Assembly (NCBI RefSeq): GCF_017833415.1
Contig: NZ_JAFICC010000008.1
Coordinates: 62,001-126,000 of the forward strand
DNA length: 64,000 nt
Direction of reading: 5' to 3'
From: Flavobacterium sp. 1355
GTDB taxonomy: Bacteria; Bacteroidota; Bacteroidia; Flavobacteriales; Flavobacteriaceae
A model generated the notes under the pieces. That model worked only from the letters and a program-made list of their open reading frames with translations. It was not told the DNA's origin and searched no databases. The translations under genes and the position numbers were made by a program. This document shows positions 57,531 to 64,000 of the stretch, in pieces (the stretch's first letter is position 1; each line of letters begins with the position of its first letter).

Positions 57531-59111
57531 ATGAAAAATAATTTTAAAATTAAAACATTGGGAGTTGCTATGTCAATGCTCGCTGTTTTTTCAAGCTGTA
57601 CACAAGATTTTGACGAAATAAACACGAATAAAAATACACTAACAGAAGATCAGTTAGATCAGACTCTTGCAGGTCCTGCGTTTGCCTCGGCATTATATGC
57701 AGGGATCCACAATGGTTCTTACTCATCACCAGTTGATGATCAGGGAACATGGGGTATTGCAACAGGTATTTTGCCTTCGACTTTTACACATTATCTTAGC
57801 TGTGGATACGGTACAGAAAGAAATGCATTTGTAAATGGTTATGAAGGACGTGGATGGTTGAGATTTTATACAGTTGCCGTACCGGCATTAAACAATGCGA
57901 TCAAAGCATCTCAGGGAAATGCTGATGCATTGGCAGTATTAAAAATCTGGAAAGTATTTATGTACAATCAAATGGTAGATTGTTATGGTCCAATTCCTTA
58001 TACAGAAGCTGGAAATAACAAAGAAAAAGTACCTTACGATAGTGTTGAATCTATCTACGCAGATTTCTTTAAATTATTAGATGAGGCAAACGCTACACTA
58101 AACGCTACTTCTGCAACTACAGTTGGAACACTTCAGCCAAATGACAGAGTTTATTCTGGAAATGTACAAAGCTGGAAGAGATTCGGAAACAGTATGAGAT
58201 TGCGTTTAGCATTAAGAATTTCTGATATAGATCCTGCAAAAGCAAAAACTCAGGCAGAAACTGCAGTTGCAGCTGGTGTTATCGAAACTAATGAGCAAAG
58301 TGCTACTTTTAAAGTTAGTAATATCACACCAAACAATTTAAATATGATTGTAAATTCCTGGGGTTATTACATGACTGCTTCTATGGAAAGTCTTCTTGTA
58401 GGATATAATGATCCAAGATTAGCTAAATGGTTTTCTCCAATTGATACAGGTGTTTACCAAGGACGTCCGGTAGGAGGTTTGCAAGGTCAGTTTGGAACTA
58501 CAAAATTCTCTATGTTTAATAATGACGTACTAGGAAGCGGTGCAGCCGGAAACCTTAGTGAATCTAAAAACATCGAAATCTTCATGGCTTCTGAAAACTA
58601 TTTAAGCAGAGCTGAAGGTGCTTTGAATGGATGGAATATGAACGGAACTGCAAAAGGTTTATATGAGCAGGGAATCACATTATCATTAAAACAATGGGGT
58701 GCAACAGATGCTCAGGTTGCAGCTTATATTGCTGGAACTTCTACACCAACTGTTCCAAACGTTGCAGCAGCTTATCCAACTTTAGGTTTAAGTGATGTTC
58801 CTGTAACTCTTCCTGTAGCCTGGGATGCTTCTGTAGCAAACCAACGTACACAAATTGCAGTTCAGAAATATTTAGCTATTTTCCCTGAATCCTGGGAAGC
58901 CTGGGCTGATTTAAGAAGAAGTGATGCAAAAGTAATTTATGCTCCTATCAATACAGACAACAATGAGCCTGGAGTGGGTAAAAGTTTAATGAAACGTGTT
59001 ATTTATGTGACCAACGAATATTCTTCAAACAACGAAGCTGTTCAGGATGCTATCACAAAATTAAAAGGCCCTGATTCTGGAGGAACAAGAATTTGGTGGG
59101 ATACAAAATAA
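57531..59111 (+). CDS. SusD/RagB family glycan-binding lipoprotein
   Basis: The protein has 526 residues. Lipobox AVFSSC (about 18-23) is followed by the typical TQDFDEINTNKNTLTEDQLD opening. Four TPR-like helical units surround a variable ligand-binding lid; WADLRRSDAKVIYAPINTDN near the end is a family feature. It caps the SusC barrel at the cell surface and captures glycan. It belongs to the SusD-like branch often annotated as nutrient-binding outer-membrane lipoprotein. The intergenic gap to susC is 19 nt; a terminator follows at 59158-59190. Confidence 0.94.
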   Translation: MKNNFKIKTLGVAMSMLAVFSSCTQDFDEINTNKNTLTEDQLDQTLAGPAFASALYAGIHNGSYSSPVDDQGTWGIATGILPSTFTHYLSCGYGTERNAFVNGYEGRGWLRFYTVAVPALNNAIKASQGNADALAVLKIWKVFMYNQMVDCYGPIPYTEAGNNKEKVPYDSVESIYADFFKLLDEANATLNATSATTVGTLQPNDRVYSGNVQSWKRFGNSMRLRLALRISDIDPAKAKTQAETAVAAGVIETNEQSATFKVSNITPNNLNMIVNSWGYYMTASMESLLVGYNDPRLAKWFSPIDTGVYQGRPVGGLQGQFGTTKFSMFNNDVLGSGAAGNLSESKNIEIFMASENYLSRAEGALNGWNMNGTAKGLYEQGITLSLKQWGATDAQVAAYIAGTSTPTVPNVAAAYPTLGLSDVPVTLPVAWDASVANQRTQIAVQKYLAIFPESWEAWADLRRSDAKVIYAPINTDNNEPGVGKSLMKRVIYVTNEYSSNNEAVQDAITKLKGPDSGGTRIWWDTK

Positions 59112-59157
59112 TTAATTTGGTAAGTAAAGATTTAAGGGATCCATTACTTATAACGGC

Positions 59158-59190
59158 AAAAGGAGAGGTAACTCTCCTTTTGTTATTTTA
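59158..59190 (+). terminator. Terminator after susD
   Basis: AAAAGGAGAG (59158-59167), a GTAA loop and CTCTCCTTTT (59172-59181) form a perfect stem followed by T-rich sequence. Confidence 0.85.
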
Positions 59191-59213
59191 CTAAATAGGA
59201 AAATAAAGCAATA

Positions 59214-60260
59214 ATGATAAAATTTAATCATGCCGTAATTGTATTTTCTACGCTGTTTTTTTCATTTAACTCTACAGCACAAAAAAAAATAAAAGCAGTA
59301 AACATCACGCAGCGTTATATTGCGCAGGAACCAATTACCACAAACAGTCATGCAGCAACACTTGCAGAAGTAAAACCAAACCAGATTATGGCAGCGTGGT
59401 TTGGCGGAAAATATGAAGGAGCAAAAGATGTCGGAATTTATTTTTCAACCTACAAAGATAAATCATGGTCTGCACCTCAGAGCCTTATAAAACCTGCAGT
59501 AATTCAAGGCGATACTTTGCCATGCTGGAACCCGGTTTTATTTAAAAGCAAAAGTCAGTCATTGTATTTGTTTTATAAAGTCGGAAAAAATCCAAGAGAA
59601 TGGTTTGGTGCCATGATAATCTCAAAAGATAACGGAGAAACCTGGAGTGCACCCAAATATCTTCCCAAAGGAATTTTGGGCCCAATCAGGAATAAACCGG
59701 TTGAGGTAACTCCTGGTGTTATTTTATGCGGAAGCAGCACAGAAAGTGTAGAAAATAACAATTGGAGAGCACATGTAGAAATGTATACAGAAGCAACTGG
59801 TCAATGGAAAAAAATACCGGTTGAAGACAAAAAACAATTCGATGTTATCCAGCCTGCATTTTTGCTTCATACTAATGCAATACAGATGTTATTGAGAAGC
59901 AAACATAACAAACTAGTGTCAAGCTGGTCAAAAGATAACGGAAAAACATGGCAGCGTACTGACACTATCAACGTAGTGAACTCAAACTCCGGAATCGACG
60001 CACTGACTTTATCCAAAAAATCATTTTTATTAGTGAATAACCCTTTGCCCCAAGGAAAAGACTGGTTTAACGGACGTAATATTTTGGATGTTGAATACTC
60101 AAATGATGGACTGAAATGGAAAAAACTTTTTGACCTCGAAAATCAACCAGAAGGAGAATTCAGCTATCCCGCTATTATCCAGACTTCAGACAAAAAAGTC
60201 CACGTCTTATATACCTACAACAGAAAATACATCAAACATGTCACTTTTGATGTGAATTAA
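59214..60260 (+). CDS. BNR-repeat protein, sialidase-like
   Basis: The protein has 348 residues and a signal peptide (FFSFNSTAQ). A six-bladed propeller is suggested by Asp-box motifs SKDNGETWSAP (about 142-152), SKDNGKTWQRT (about 243) and SNDGLKWKK (about 292), and by the start EPITTNSHAATLAEVKPNQ and end YTYNRKYIKHVTF. This is the BNR_2 type found in sialidases and related exo-glycosidases, but the sialidase RIP motif is missing at the expected N-terminal place, so cleavage of sialic acid is uncertain. It starts after the susD terminator, so it may be transcribed by readthrough or from an unseen promoter. Confidence 0.78.
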   Translation: MIKFNHAVIVFSTLFFSFNSTAQKKIKAVNITQRYIAQEPITTNSHAATLAEVKPNQIMAAWFGGKYEGAKDVGIYFSTYKDKSWSAPQSLIKPAVIQGDTLPCWNPVLFKSKSQSLYLFYKVGKNPREWFGAMIISKDNGETWSAPKYLPKGILGPIRNKPVEVTPGVILCGSSTESVENNNWRAHVEMYTEATGQWKKIPVEDKKQFDVIQPAFLLHTNAIQMLLRSKHNKLVSSWSKDNGKTWQRTDTINVVNSNSGIDALTLSKKSFLLVNNPLPQGKDWFNGRNILDVEYSNDGLKWKKLFDLENQPEGEFSYPAIIQTSDKKVHVLYTYNRKYIKHVTFDVN

Positions 60261-60263
60261 AAG

Positions 60264-60296
60264 AAAATGAGGAAGTTAACTTCCTCATTTTTTTAT
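60264..60296. terminator. Bidirectional terminator between convergent genes
   Basis: AAAATGAGGAAGTT (60264-60277) and AACTTCCTCATTTT (60278-60291) are perfect complements followed by T on the plus strand. Confidence 0.85.
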
Positions 60297-60318
60297 TCTT
60301 TTTAATTCCTGCTGTTTG

Positions 60319-61158
60319 CTAGTGCGTATATTTTACAAAATTGATAATATATTTTGAAGTCATTTCCGGATATTGATGCTGAGGGGCATGACCAGTTTCA
60401 GAATAAACGATCATTTGAGTATTTACCATCTCATTTACAATCGCGTACCAGTTTTCTACCGCAAAACTTACATCATGATCCCCTGATATAATCAGGATCG
60501 GAATTTTTGTTTTTTTGATCTGCTCCCTAAAGTTCAGTATATCTTCCTTAAAAGCATCTCCTCCGGCAAAATAAACCTGAAAAGCCTCCATTGTAGAAGG
60601 TATTTTTTTTACATCAATTTTCTTGTGTATCCTGTCATGCGAAGCCTTTGCAGCAGCCAGGCTTATTTGTGATTTGGGCTCAAAAAACAAAACAACTTCA
60701 TCATCAAAATCATTTATTGGTTTTAAGGCCGCATCCAGAAAAACCTGCTCAAAAGGAACTTCATTTTTCCCCGGCGGATTTGTCCCTATTAATATAGAAT
60801 GGCTTACCAGATTGGGATATAATAAGGTTACAGCCTGCGCGACCAGTCCGCCATAAGACCAGCCCAAAACTATAATAGTGTTCAGTTTTAAGGTATCGGC
60901 CAAATCTTTTACATCCTTGGCAACAATGGCAATATCAGGTGCCATATTGCCTGTAGAAGAGCCAATTCCTGAATAATCAAAAGTGATAACATTAAATTTT
61001 TTGGCCATCATTTTTATAAACAAAGGGTCCCAGGTATCCAGAGTTCCTCTAAAACGATTTACAAAAATGATTGGTTTTCCTTTGCCATAAGAGCGATACG
61101 CAATTTTTCGATCTCCTGCGTCGGCAAAACTGGTCTCTGTGTCGTAAAATTTTTTCAT
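60319..61158 (-). CDS. Alpha/beta hydrolase
   Basis: The protein has 279 residues and no signal peptide. The nucleophile elbow GWSYGG places the catalytic Ser at 101; the acid is probably Asp in ILIISGDHDVSF (about 228-239), and the His lies in YSETGHAPQHQ (about 254-264). The cap domain is small. It belongs to the broad esterase/C-C hydrolase group, and the substrate cannot be read. It ends facing the BNR gene; its start is divergent from the TetR gene, so it could also be part of that detoxification region, but no copy of the TetR operator lies upstream of it. Confidence 0.88.
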   Translation of the reverse strand: MKKFYDTETSFADAGDRKIAYRSYGKGKPIIFVNRFRGTLDTWDPLFIKMMAKKFNVITFDYSGIGSSTGNMAPDIAIVAKDVKDLADTLKLNTIIVLGWSYGGLVAQAVTLLYPNLVSHSILIGTNPPGKNEVPFEQVFLDAALKPINDFDDEVVLFFEPKSQISLAAAKASHDRIHKKIDVKKIPSTMEAFQVYFAGGDAFKEDILNFREQIKKTKIPILIISGDHDVSFAVENWYAIVNEMVNTQMIVYSETGHAPQHQYPEMTSKYIINFVKYTH

Positions 61159-61433
61159 AATTATAATTTAAAGATTAGGCATTGTTAGGTTTTGCAAAAC
61201 AGTTTTAAATTATGGGGAAAGTGATAATTTCGAGAGACTCAAAATTTAACAGGTTAAATGTAGTAAAATTATTTTTCACTCTAATATTAACTAATTGTTA
61301 TACAGTATTTTGTATCCGTGCCTTGGTTTTGTTTAATGCCGATGTTCATTGGCTTTAAGCCTTGGCTGTTTTTTGTTTAGGCTTATAATACAGCTAGTTA
61401 CGATTGTTAATTTTGTGTTAAAATTAATTTGAA

Positions 61434-61466
61434 TTGTGTACCAATCAGTACAATATTATATCTTTG
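61434..61466 (+). promoter_or_regulatory. tetR promoter with operator between -33 and -7
   Basis: TTG (61434-61436), a 22-nt spacer and TATCTTTG (61459-61466) match the consensus. The spacer contains TGTACCAATCAGTACA (61437-61452), which is dyad-symmetric at its ends. Binding here would block RNA polymerase, which implies autorepression. Confidence 0.75.
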
Positions 61467-61485
61467 TCCTGTAAAAGTAATTAAA

Positions 61486-62070
61486 ATGGCAGGAAGACCT
61501 AAAATATTCGATGAACAGACTGTAATTGCAAAGGCAGCAAATATCTTTTGGGAAAAAGGATATGAAGCTTCCTCTTCTGAAGAATTACTAAAAGCAATGG
61601 GAATTGGTAAAGGAAGTTTTTATCTTTTTTTTAAAGGTGGTAAAAAAGAACTATATGAGAAGTCGCTTCAATATTTTGCCAATAACTTACTGGTAACTAT
61701 TCAGAAAGAAATTGACAAAAGCGATGATACTATACAATACTTAAAAGATTTGTTTCTGTCAATTGCAGATTCATCAAACATCCTTAAAGCAAAAGGATGC
61801 TTTATGGGCAATTCATTGGTAGAAATGGCTGCAAAAGATGAATACACAAGAAAATTAGTAAGTAAATTATTAAAAGATCTTGAAGTTATATTCACAGCAA
61901 CCATTCAAAAAGCAAAAGATCAGAATAAGCTAAAAACAAATTTAAGCGCAGCATTATTAGGGAATCATTTACTTAATTTATGGAACGGCCTAAATGTTAC
62001 ACGCAGAATGTATCAGGAAGATCAGACACTAAAAGAGCTTATAAATTTAAACTTGGAAATATTAAAATAA
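61486..62070 (+). CDS. TetR/AcrR family transcriptional regulator
   Basis: The protein has 194 residues from ATG 61486; the 19-codon extension upstream overlaps the -7 box and operator and is not translated. The N-terminal HTH lies at about 8-55 (IFDEQTVIAKAANIFWEKGY, ASSSEELLKAMGIGKGSFYL) and the ligand-binding helices follow (KGCFMGNSLVEMAAKDEYTR, TetR_C type as in YxaF/LmrA). It probably represses itself and the aldo/keto reductase gene through the paired 16-bp operator and is released by an electrophile or drug; the ligand is unknown. Confidence 0.9.
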   Translation: MAGRPKIFDEQTVIAKAANIFWEKGYEASSSEELLKAMGIGKGSFYLFFKGGKKELYEKSLQYFANNLLVTIQKEIDKSDDTIQYLKDLFLSIADSSNILKAKGCFMGNSLVEMAAKDEYTRKLVSKLLKDLEVIFTATIQKAKDQNKLKTNLSAALLGNHLLNLWNGLNVTRRMYQEDQTLKELINLNLEILK

Positions 62071-62088
62071 AATTTTTTTATCAAATTT

Positions 62089-62104
62089 TGTACTGATTGG
62101 TACA
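62089..62104 (+). promoter_or_regulatory. Second TetR operator upstream of the aldo/keto reductase gene
   Basis: TGTACTGATTGGTACA is the exact reverse complement of the operator at 61437-61452. It lies 38 nt before ATG 62143. Confidence 0.75.
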
Positions 62105-62142
62105 TAATTAAAAACTAATTAAATAATTTAAAAACAGAAAAA

Positions 62143-63198
62143 ATGAAATACAAAATTTTTGGTCAAAAATCAGGATTAAGAGTATCTGAATTGGCATTAG
62201 GAACAGGAAATTTCGGAACAAGATGGGGGCATGGTTCTGACGCAGCAACATCAAAACAGGTTTTTGAAACTTATATAAATGCAGGAGGAAATTTTATTGA
62301 TACAGCAGATGGTTACCAGCTTGGTGAGTCAGAAGAATTACTTGGAGGATTTATAAAAGGCAAAAGACAGGATTTAGTACTTTCTTCAAAATTTTCTACC
62401 GGCGGAAAAACATTATTAACGACAGGAAACAGCCGAAAAAATATAATTCATTCTGTAGAAGCGAGCCTAAAAAGATTAAATACTGATTACATCGATTTAT
62501 ACTGGGCACACATTTCAGACGGTCAGACGCCTATTGAAGAAATGATGAGAGCTTTGGATGATTTAGTTCGTTCAGGTAAAATTTTATACACTGGTTTTTC
62601 TAATTATCCGGCCTGGCGAATTGCCAACGCAAGCTTATTGGCAGATTTGCGCGGTTGGGCTCCTGTGGTTGGAATTCAGACAGAATATAACTTAATAGAA
62701 AGAACTGCCGACAGAGAATTATTGCCAATGGCAGAAGCTTTAGGTCTTGGTGTTGCTTTTTGGTCACCATTGGCAGGCGGTACACTTACAGGTAAATACC
62801 GTGCACCAATTCAGGATTCTAATTCAAGACAACAGGCGTGGGGCGGTGCTTTACTAAAAGGGGAAACAAGCGACAGAGAAACAAAAATTATAGACACACT
62901 TGAAGAAATTGCAAAAGAGAATGATGCTAAAATATTAGAAATCTCATTGGCATGGCTGCGTCAGAAAAATGACAAAAATGCTTTATCTGCCATAACTATT
63001 TTGGGACCAAGAAATGAGCAACAGCTTCTGGACAACTTAAGCTCATTAAACGTAACACTTTCAGACGAACAAATAAACCGTTTAAATGAGGCAAGCAAAA
63101 TTGTTTTAGGATCTCCGTATGAAATTATAGAATCTTCTCAAAACAGTATTTTTGGTGCAGGTTCAGATTTGGTTGAAACAAAACATACTGTCAGATAA
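62143..63198 (+). CDS. Aldo/keto reductase
   Basis: The protein has 351 residues, a TIM barrel of the AKR superfamily: the active-site Asp-x-x-x-Tyr block NFIDTADGYQLGESEELLG (about 50-68), the Lys in VLSSKFSTG (about 86), the His in YWAHISDG (about 124), and the cofactor end ITILGPRNEQQLLDNLSSLN. It reduces aldehydes or ketones with NADPH; the substrate is unknown. Its promoter region carries the operator shared with tetR, which suggests electrophile detoxification. A bidirectional terminator separates it from the nitroreductase. Confidence 0.93.
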   Translation: MKYKIFGQKSGLRVSELALGTGNFGTRWGHGSDAATSKQVFETYINAGGNFIDTADGYQLGESEELLGGFIKGKRQDLVLSSKFSTGGKTLLTTGNSRKNIIHSVEASLKRLNTDYIDLYWAHISDGQTPIEEMMRALDDLVRSGKILYTGFSNYPAWRIANASLLADLRGWAPVVGIQTEYNLIERTADRELLPMAEALGLGVAFWSPLAGGTLTGKYRAPIQDSNSRQQAWGGALLKGETSDRETKIIDTLEEIAKENDAKILEISLAWLRQKNDKNALSAITILGPRNEQQLLDNLSSLNVTLSDEQINRLNEASKIVLGSPYEIIESSQNSIFGAGSDLVETKHTVR

Positions 63199-63224
63199 TT
63201 ATTTATATTTTTTTGTAAATAATA

Positions 63225-63280
63225 AATAATGCCTTTGAAAATAGTTTTGTTTAGCTATTTCAAAGGCATTATTATTAAAT
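63225..63280. terminator. Bidirectional terminator between the AKR and nitroreductase genes
   Basis: AATAATGCCTTTGAAAATAG (63225-63244) pairs with CTATTTCAAAGGCATTATT (63255-63273), with one extra base on the left arm. Confidence 0.8.
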
Positions 63281-63295
63281 GAAGAAAACTATTTC

Positions 63296-63928
63296 TTACT
63301 TGATTTCTGTTACAAATTCACTTTGAGGAGTTCTTACCTTTTTCAGATTAACCAGCCAGTCGTTTGCTTCGTCTCTGTAACCAAGAGTAAGGATAACAGC
63401 ACTTTTAAGACCAAGTTCATTCAAACCTAATAATTTATCTACTTCAGCAGGAATAAACCCTTCCATAGGTGTTGCATCTACTTTTTGCTCAGCAGCGGCA
63501 ACCATTGCGATACCAAACGAAATATAAGCTTGTTTTGCTGCATGAATTGCGTGCCATTCCTGACCTAGAGGTTCGTACATTCCCCATAATCTTTGTTTGT
63601 ATTCATCCATTGCATTTTCCGGCAAACCTCTTTCGGCAATTGTTCTGTCAAAAACAGCTGAAATTTTTTCTAATGAATAACCATCCCAGGATGCGAAAAC
63701 CAATACGTGAGAGGCATCTGTAATCTGGCTTTGGTCGAAAGCAACTGCTCTTATTTTTTCTTTTAAGTCCTGATTTGTAACTACAAAAATCTGGTATGGT
63801 TGTAATCCTGATGAAGATGGGGCCAATTTTGCCGCTTCAAGGATATAATCGATTTTTTCTTGCGGAACTACTTGTCCGTTCATTTTTTTGGTAGCATAAC
63901 GCCACTTTAGTTCGTCTATAAGAGCCAT
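63296..63928 (-). CDS. NAD(P)H-dependent nitroreductase family protein
   Basis: The protein has 210 residues. It is an FMN-dependent nitroreductase/dihydropteridine reductase-type fold: RYATKKMNGQVVPQEKID at the N-terminus, LAPSSSGLQPYQIFVVTNQD (FMN and phosphate contacts, about 36-55), and the C-terminal PAEVDKLLGLNELGLKSAVI leading to LGYRDEAND. It reduces quinones, nitro compounds or flavins with NAD(P)H. A -7 box (63958-63965) lies upstream. It may belong to the same stress set as the AKR, but it has no copy of the TetR operator. Confidence 0.9.
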   Translation of the reverse strand: MALIDELKWRYATKKMNGQVVPQEKIDYILEAAKLAPSSSGLQPYQIFVVTNQDLKEKIRAVAFDQSQITDASHVLVFASWDGYSLEKISAVFDRTIAERGLPENAMDEYKQRLWGMYEPLGQEWHAIHAAKQAYISFGIAMVAAAEQKVDATPMEGFIPAEVDKLLGLNELGLKSAVILTLGYRDEANDWLVNLKKVRTPQSEFVTEIK

Positions 63929-63957
63929 ATTTTTTTAGATTAAATGTAAATATTTGT

Positions 63958-63965
63958 CAAAAGTA
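63958..63965 (-). promoter_or_regulatory. -7 box of the nitroreductase gene
   Basis: On the minus strand the sequence reads TACTTTTG, an exact TAnnTTTG, 29 nt before the ATG. No -33 TTG is obvious. The bases from here to the window end hold nothing else I can identify. Confidence 0.45.
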
Positions 63966-64000
63966 AAAACTTTAAGTTTATTTTTGTCATATGATTACCA

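Overview
The window looks like chromosomal DNA of a Flavobacterium-type bacterium (Bacteroidota). The evidence is low GC, SusC/SusD genes, many short lipobox signal peptides, almost no Shine-Dalgarno sequences, repeated matches to the Bacteroidota promoter (TTG, 17-23 nt, TAnnTTTG), and many short intergenic inverted repeats of the kind scattered through flavobacterial genomes. I see no rRNA, tRNA, CRISPR, integrase or transposase.

Region 1 (1-7.3 kb) is a sulfur/respiration block: a metallo-beta-lactamase (persulfide dioxygenase-like)/double-rhodanese protein cut by the left edge, an HD phosphohydrolase, cytochrome bd oxidase (cydAB), a TauE/SafE permease, a Crp/Fnr regulator and a single-domain rhodanese. 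The two rhodanese-type genes share a 24-bp dyad next to their -7 boxes. Region 2 (7.3-12.3 kb) holds GapN, an M1 peptidase, a TPR-like secreted protein and a GNAT acetyltransferase. Region 3 (12.5-18.9 kb) is an RND efflux operon (small secreted protein, adaptor lipoprotein, HAE1 pump, NodT/TolC lipoprotein). Region 4 (18.95-20.08 kb) is a two-gene islet, a Panacea (DUF4065) protein plus a two-TM protein, bracketed by inverted copies of one ~80-bp repeat; it resembles a PanAT toxin-antitoxin pair.

Region 5 (20-60 kb) is a large glycan-utilisation region. It has AraC + GH1, a lipocalin-like lipoprotein, a PAS kinase/response regulator pair, GH29, a NagB-PIG-L fusion, a LytS/LytTR pair, then GH92, sodium symporter, GH130, CBM9-like, GHL10-like, glycosylasparaginase, GH2, GH20, GH29, GH92, GH3, SusC, SusD and a BNR/sialidase-like protein. 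The set fits stepwise removal of Gal, Fuc, GlcNAc and Man from Asn-linked glycans, cleavage of the GlcNAc-Asn linkage, import, phosphorolysis and GlcN-6-P deamination. Four transcription units in it (starts 26998, 29244, 33378, 54416) carry the same upstream motif, TGTyATnnGTCgAA, with 28-29 nt to a TAaaTTTA box. This is strong evidence for one locus regulon, and the LytTR regulator encoded inside the locus is the best candidate to bind it.

Region 6 (60.3-64 kb) has an alpha/beta hydrolase, a TetR regulator, an aldo/keto reductase and a nitroreductase. A 16-bp operator occurs before tetR and again, as its exact reverse complement, before the reductase gene.
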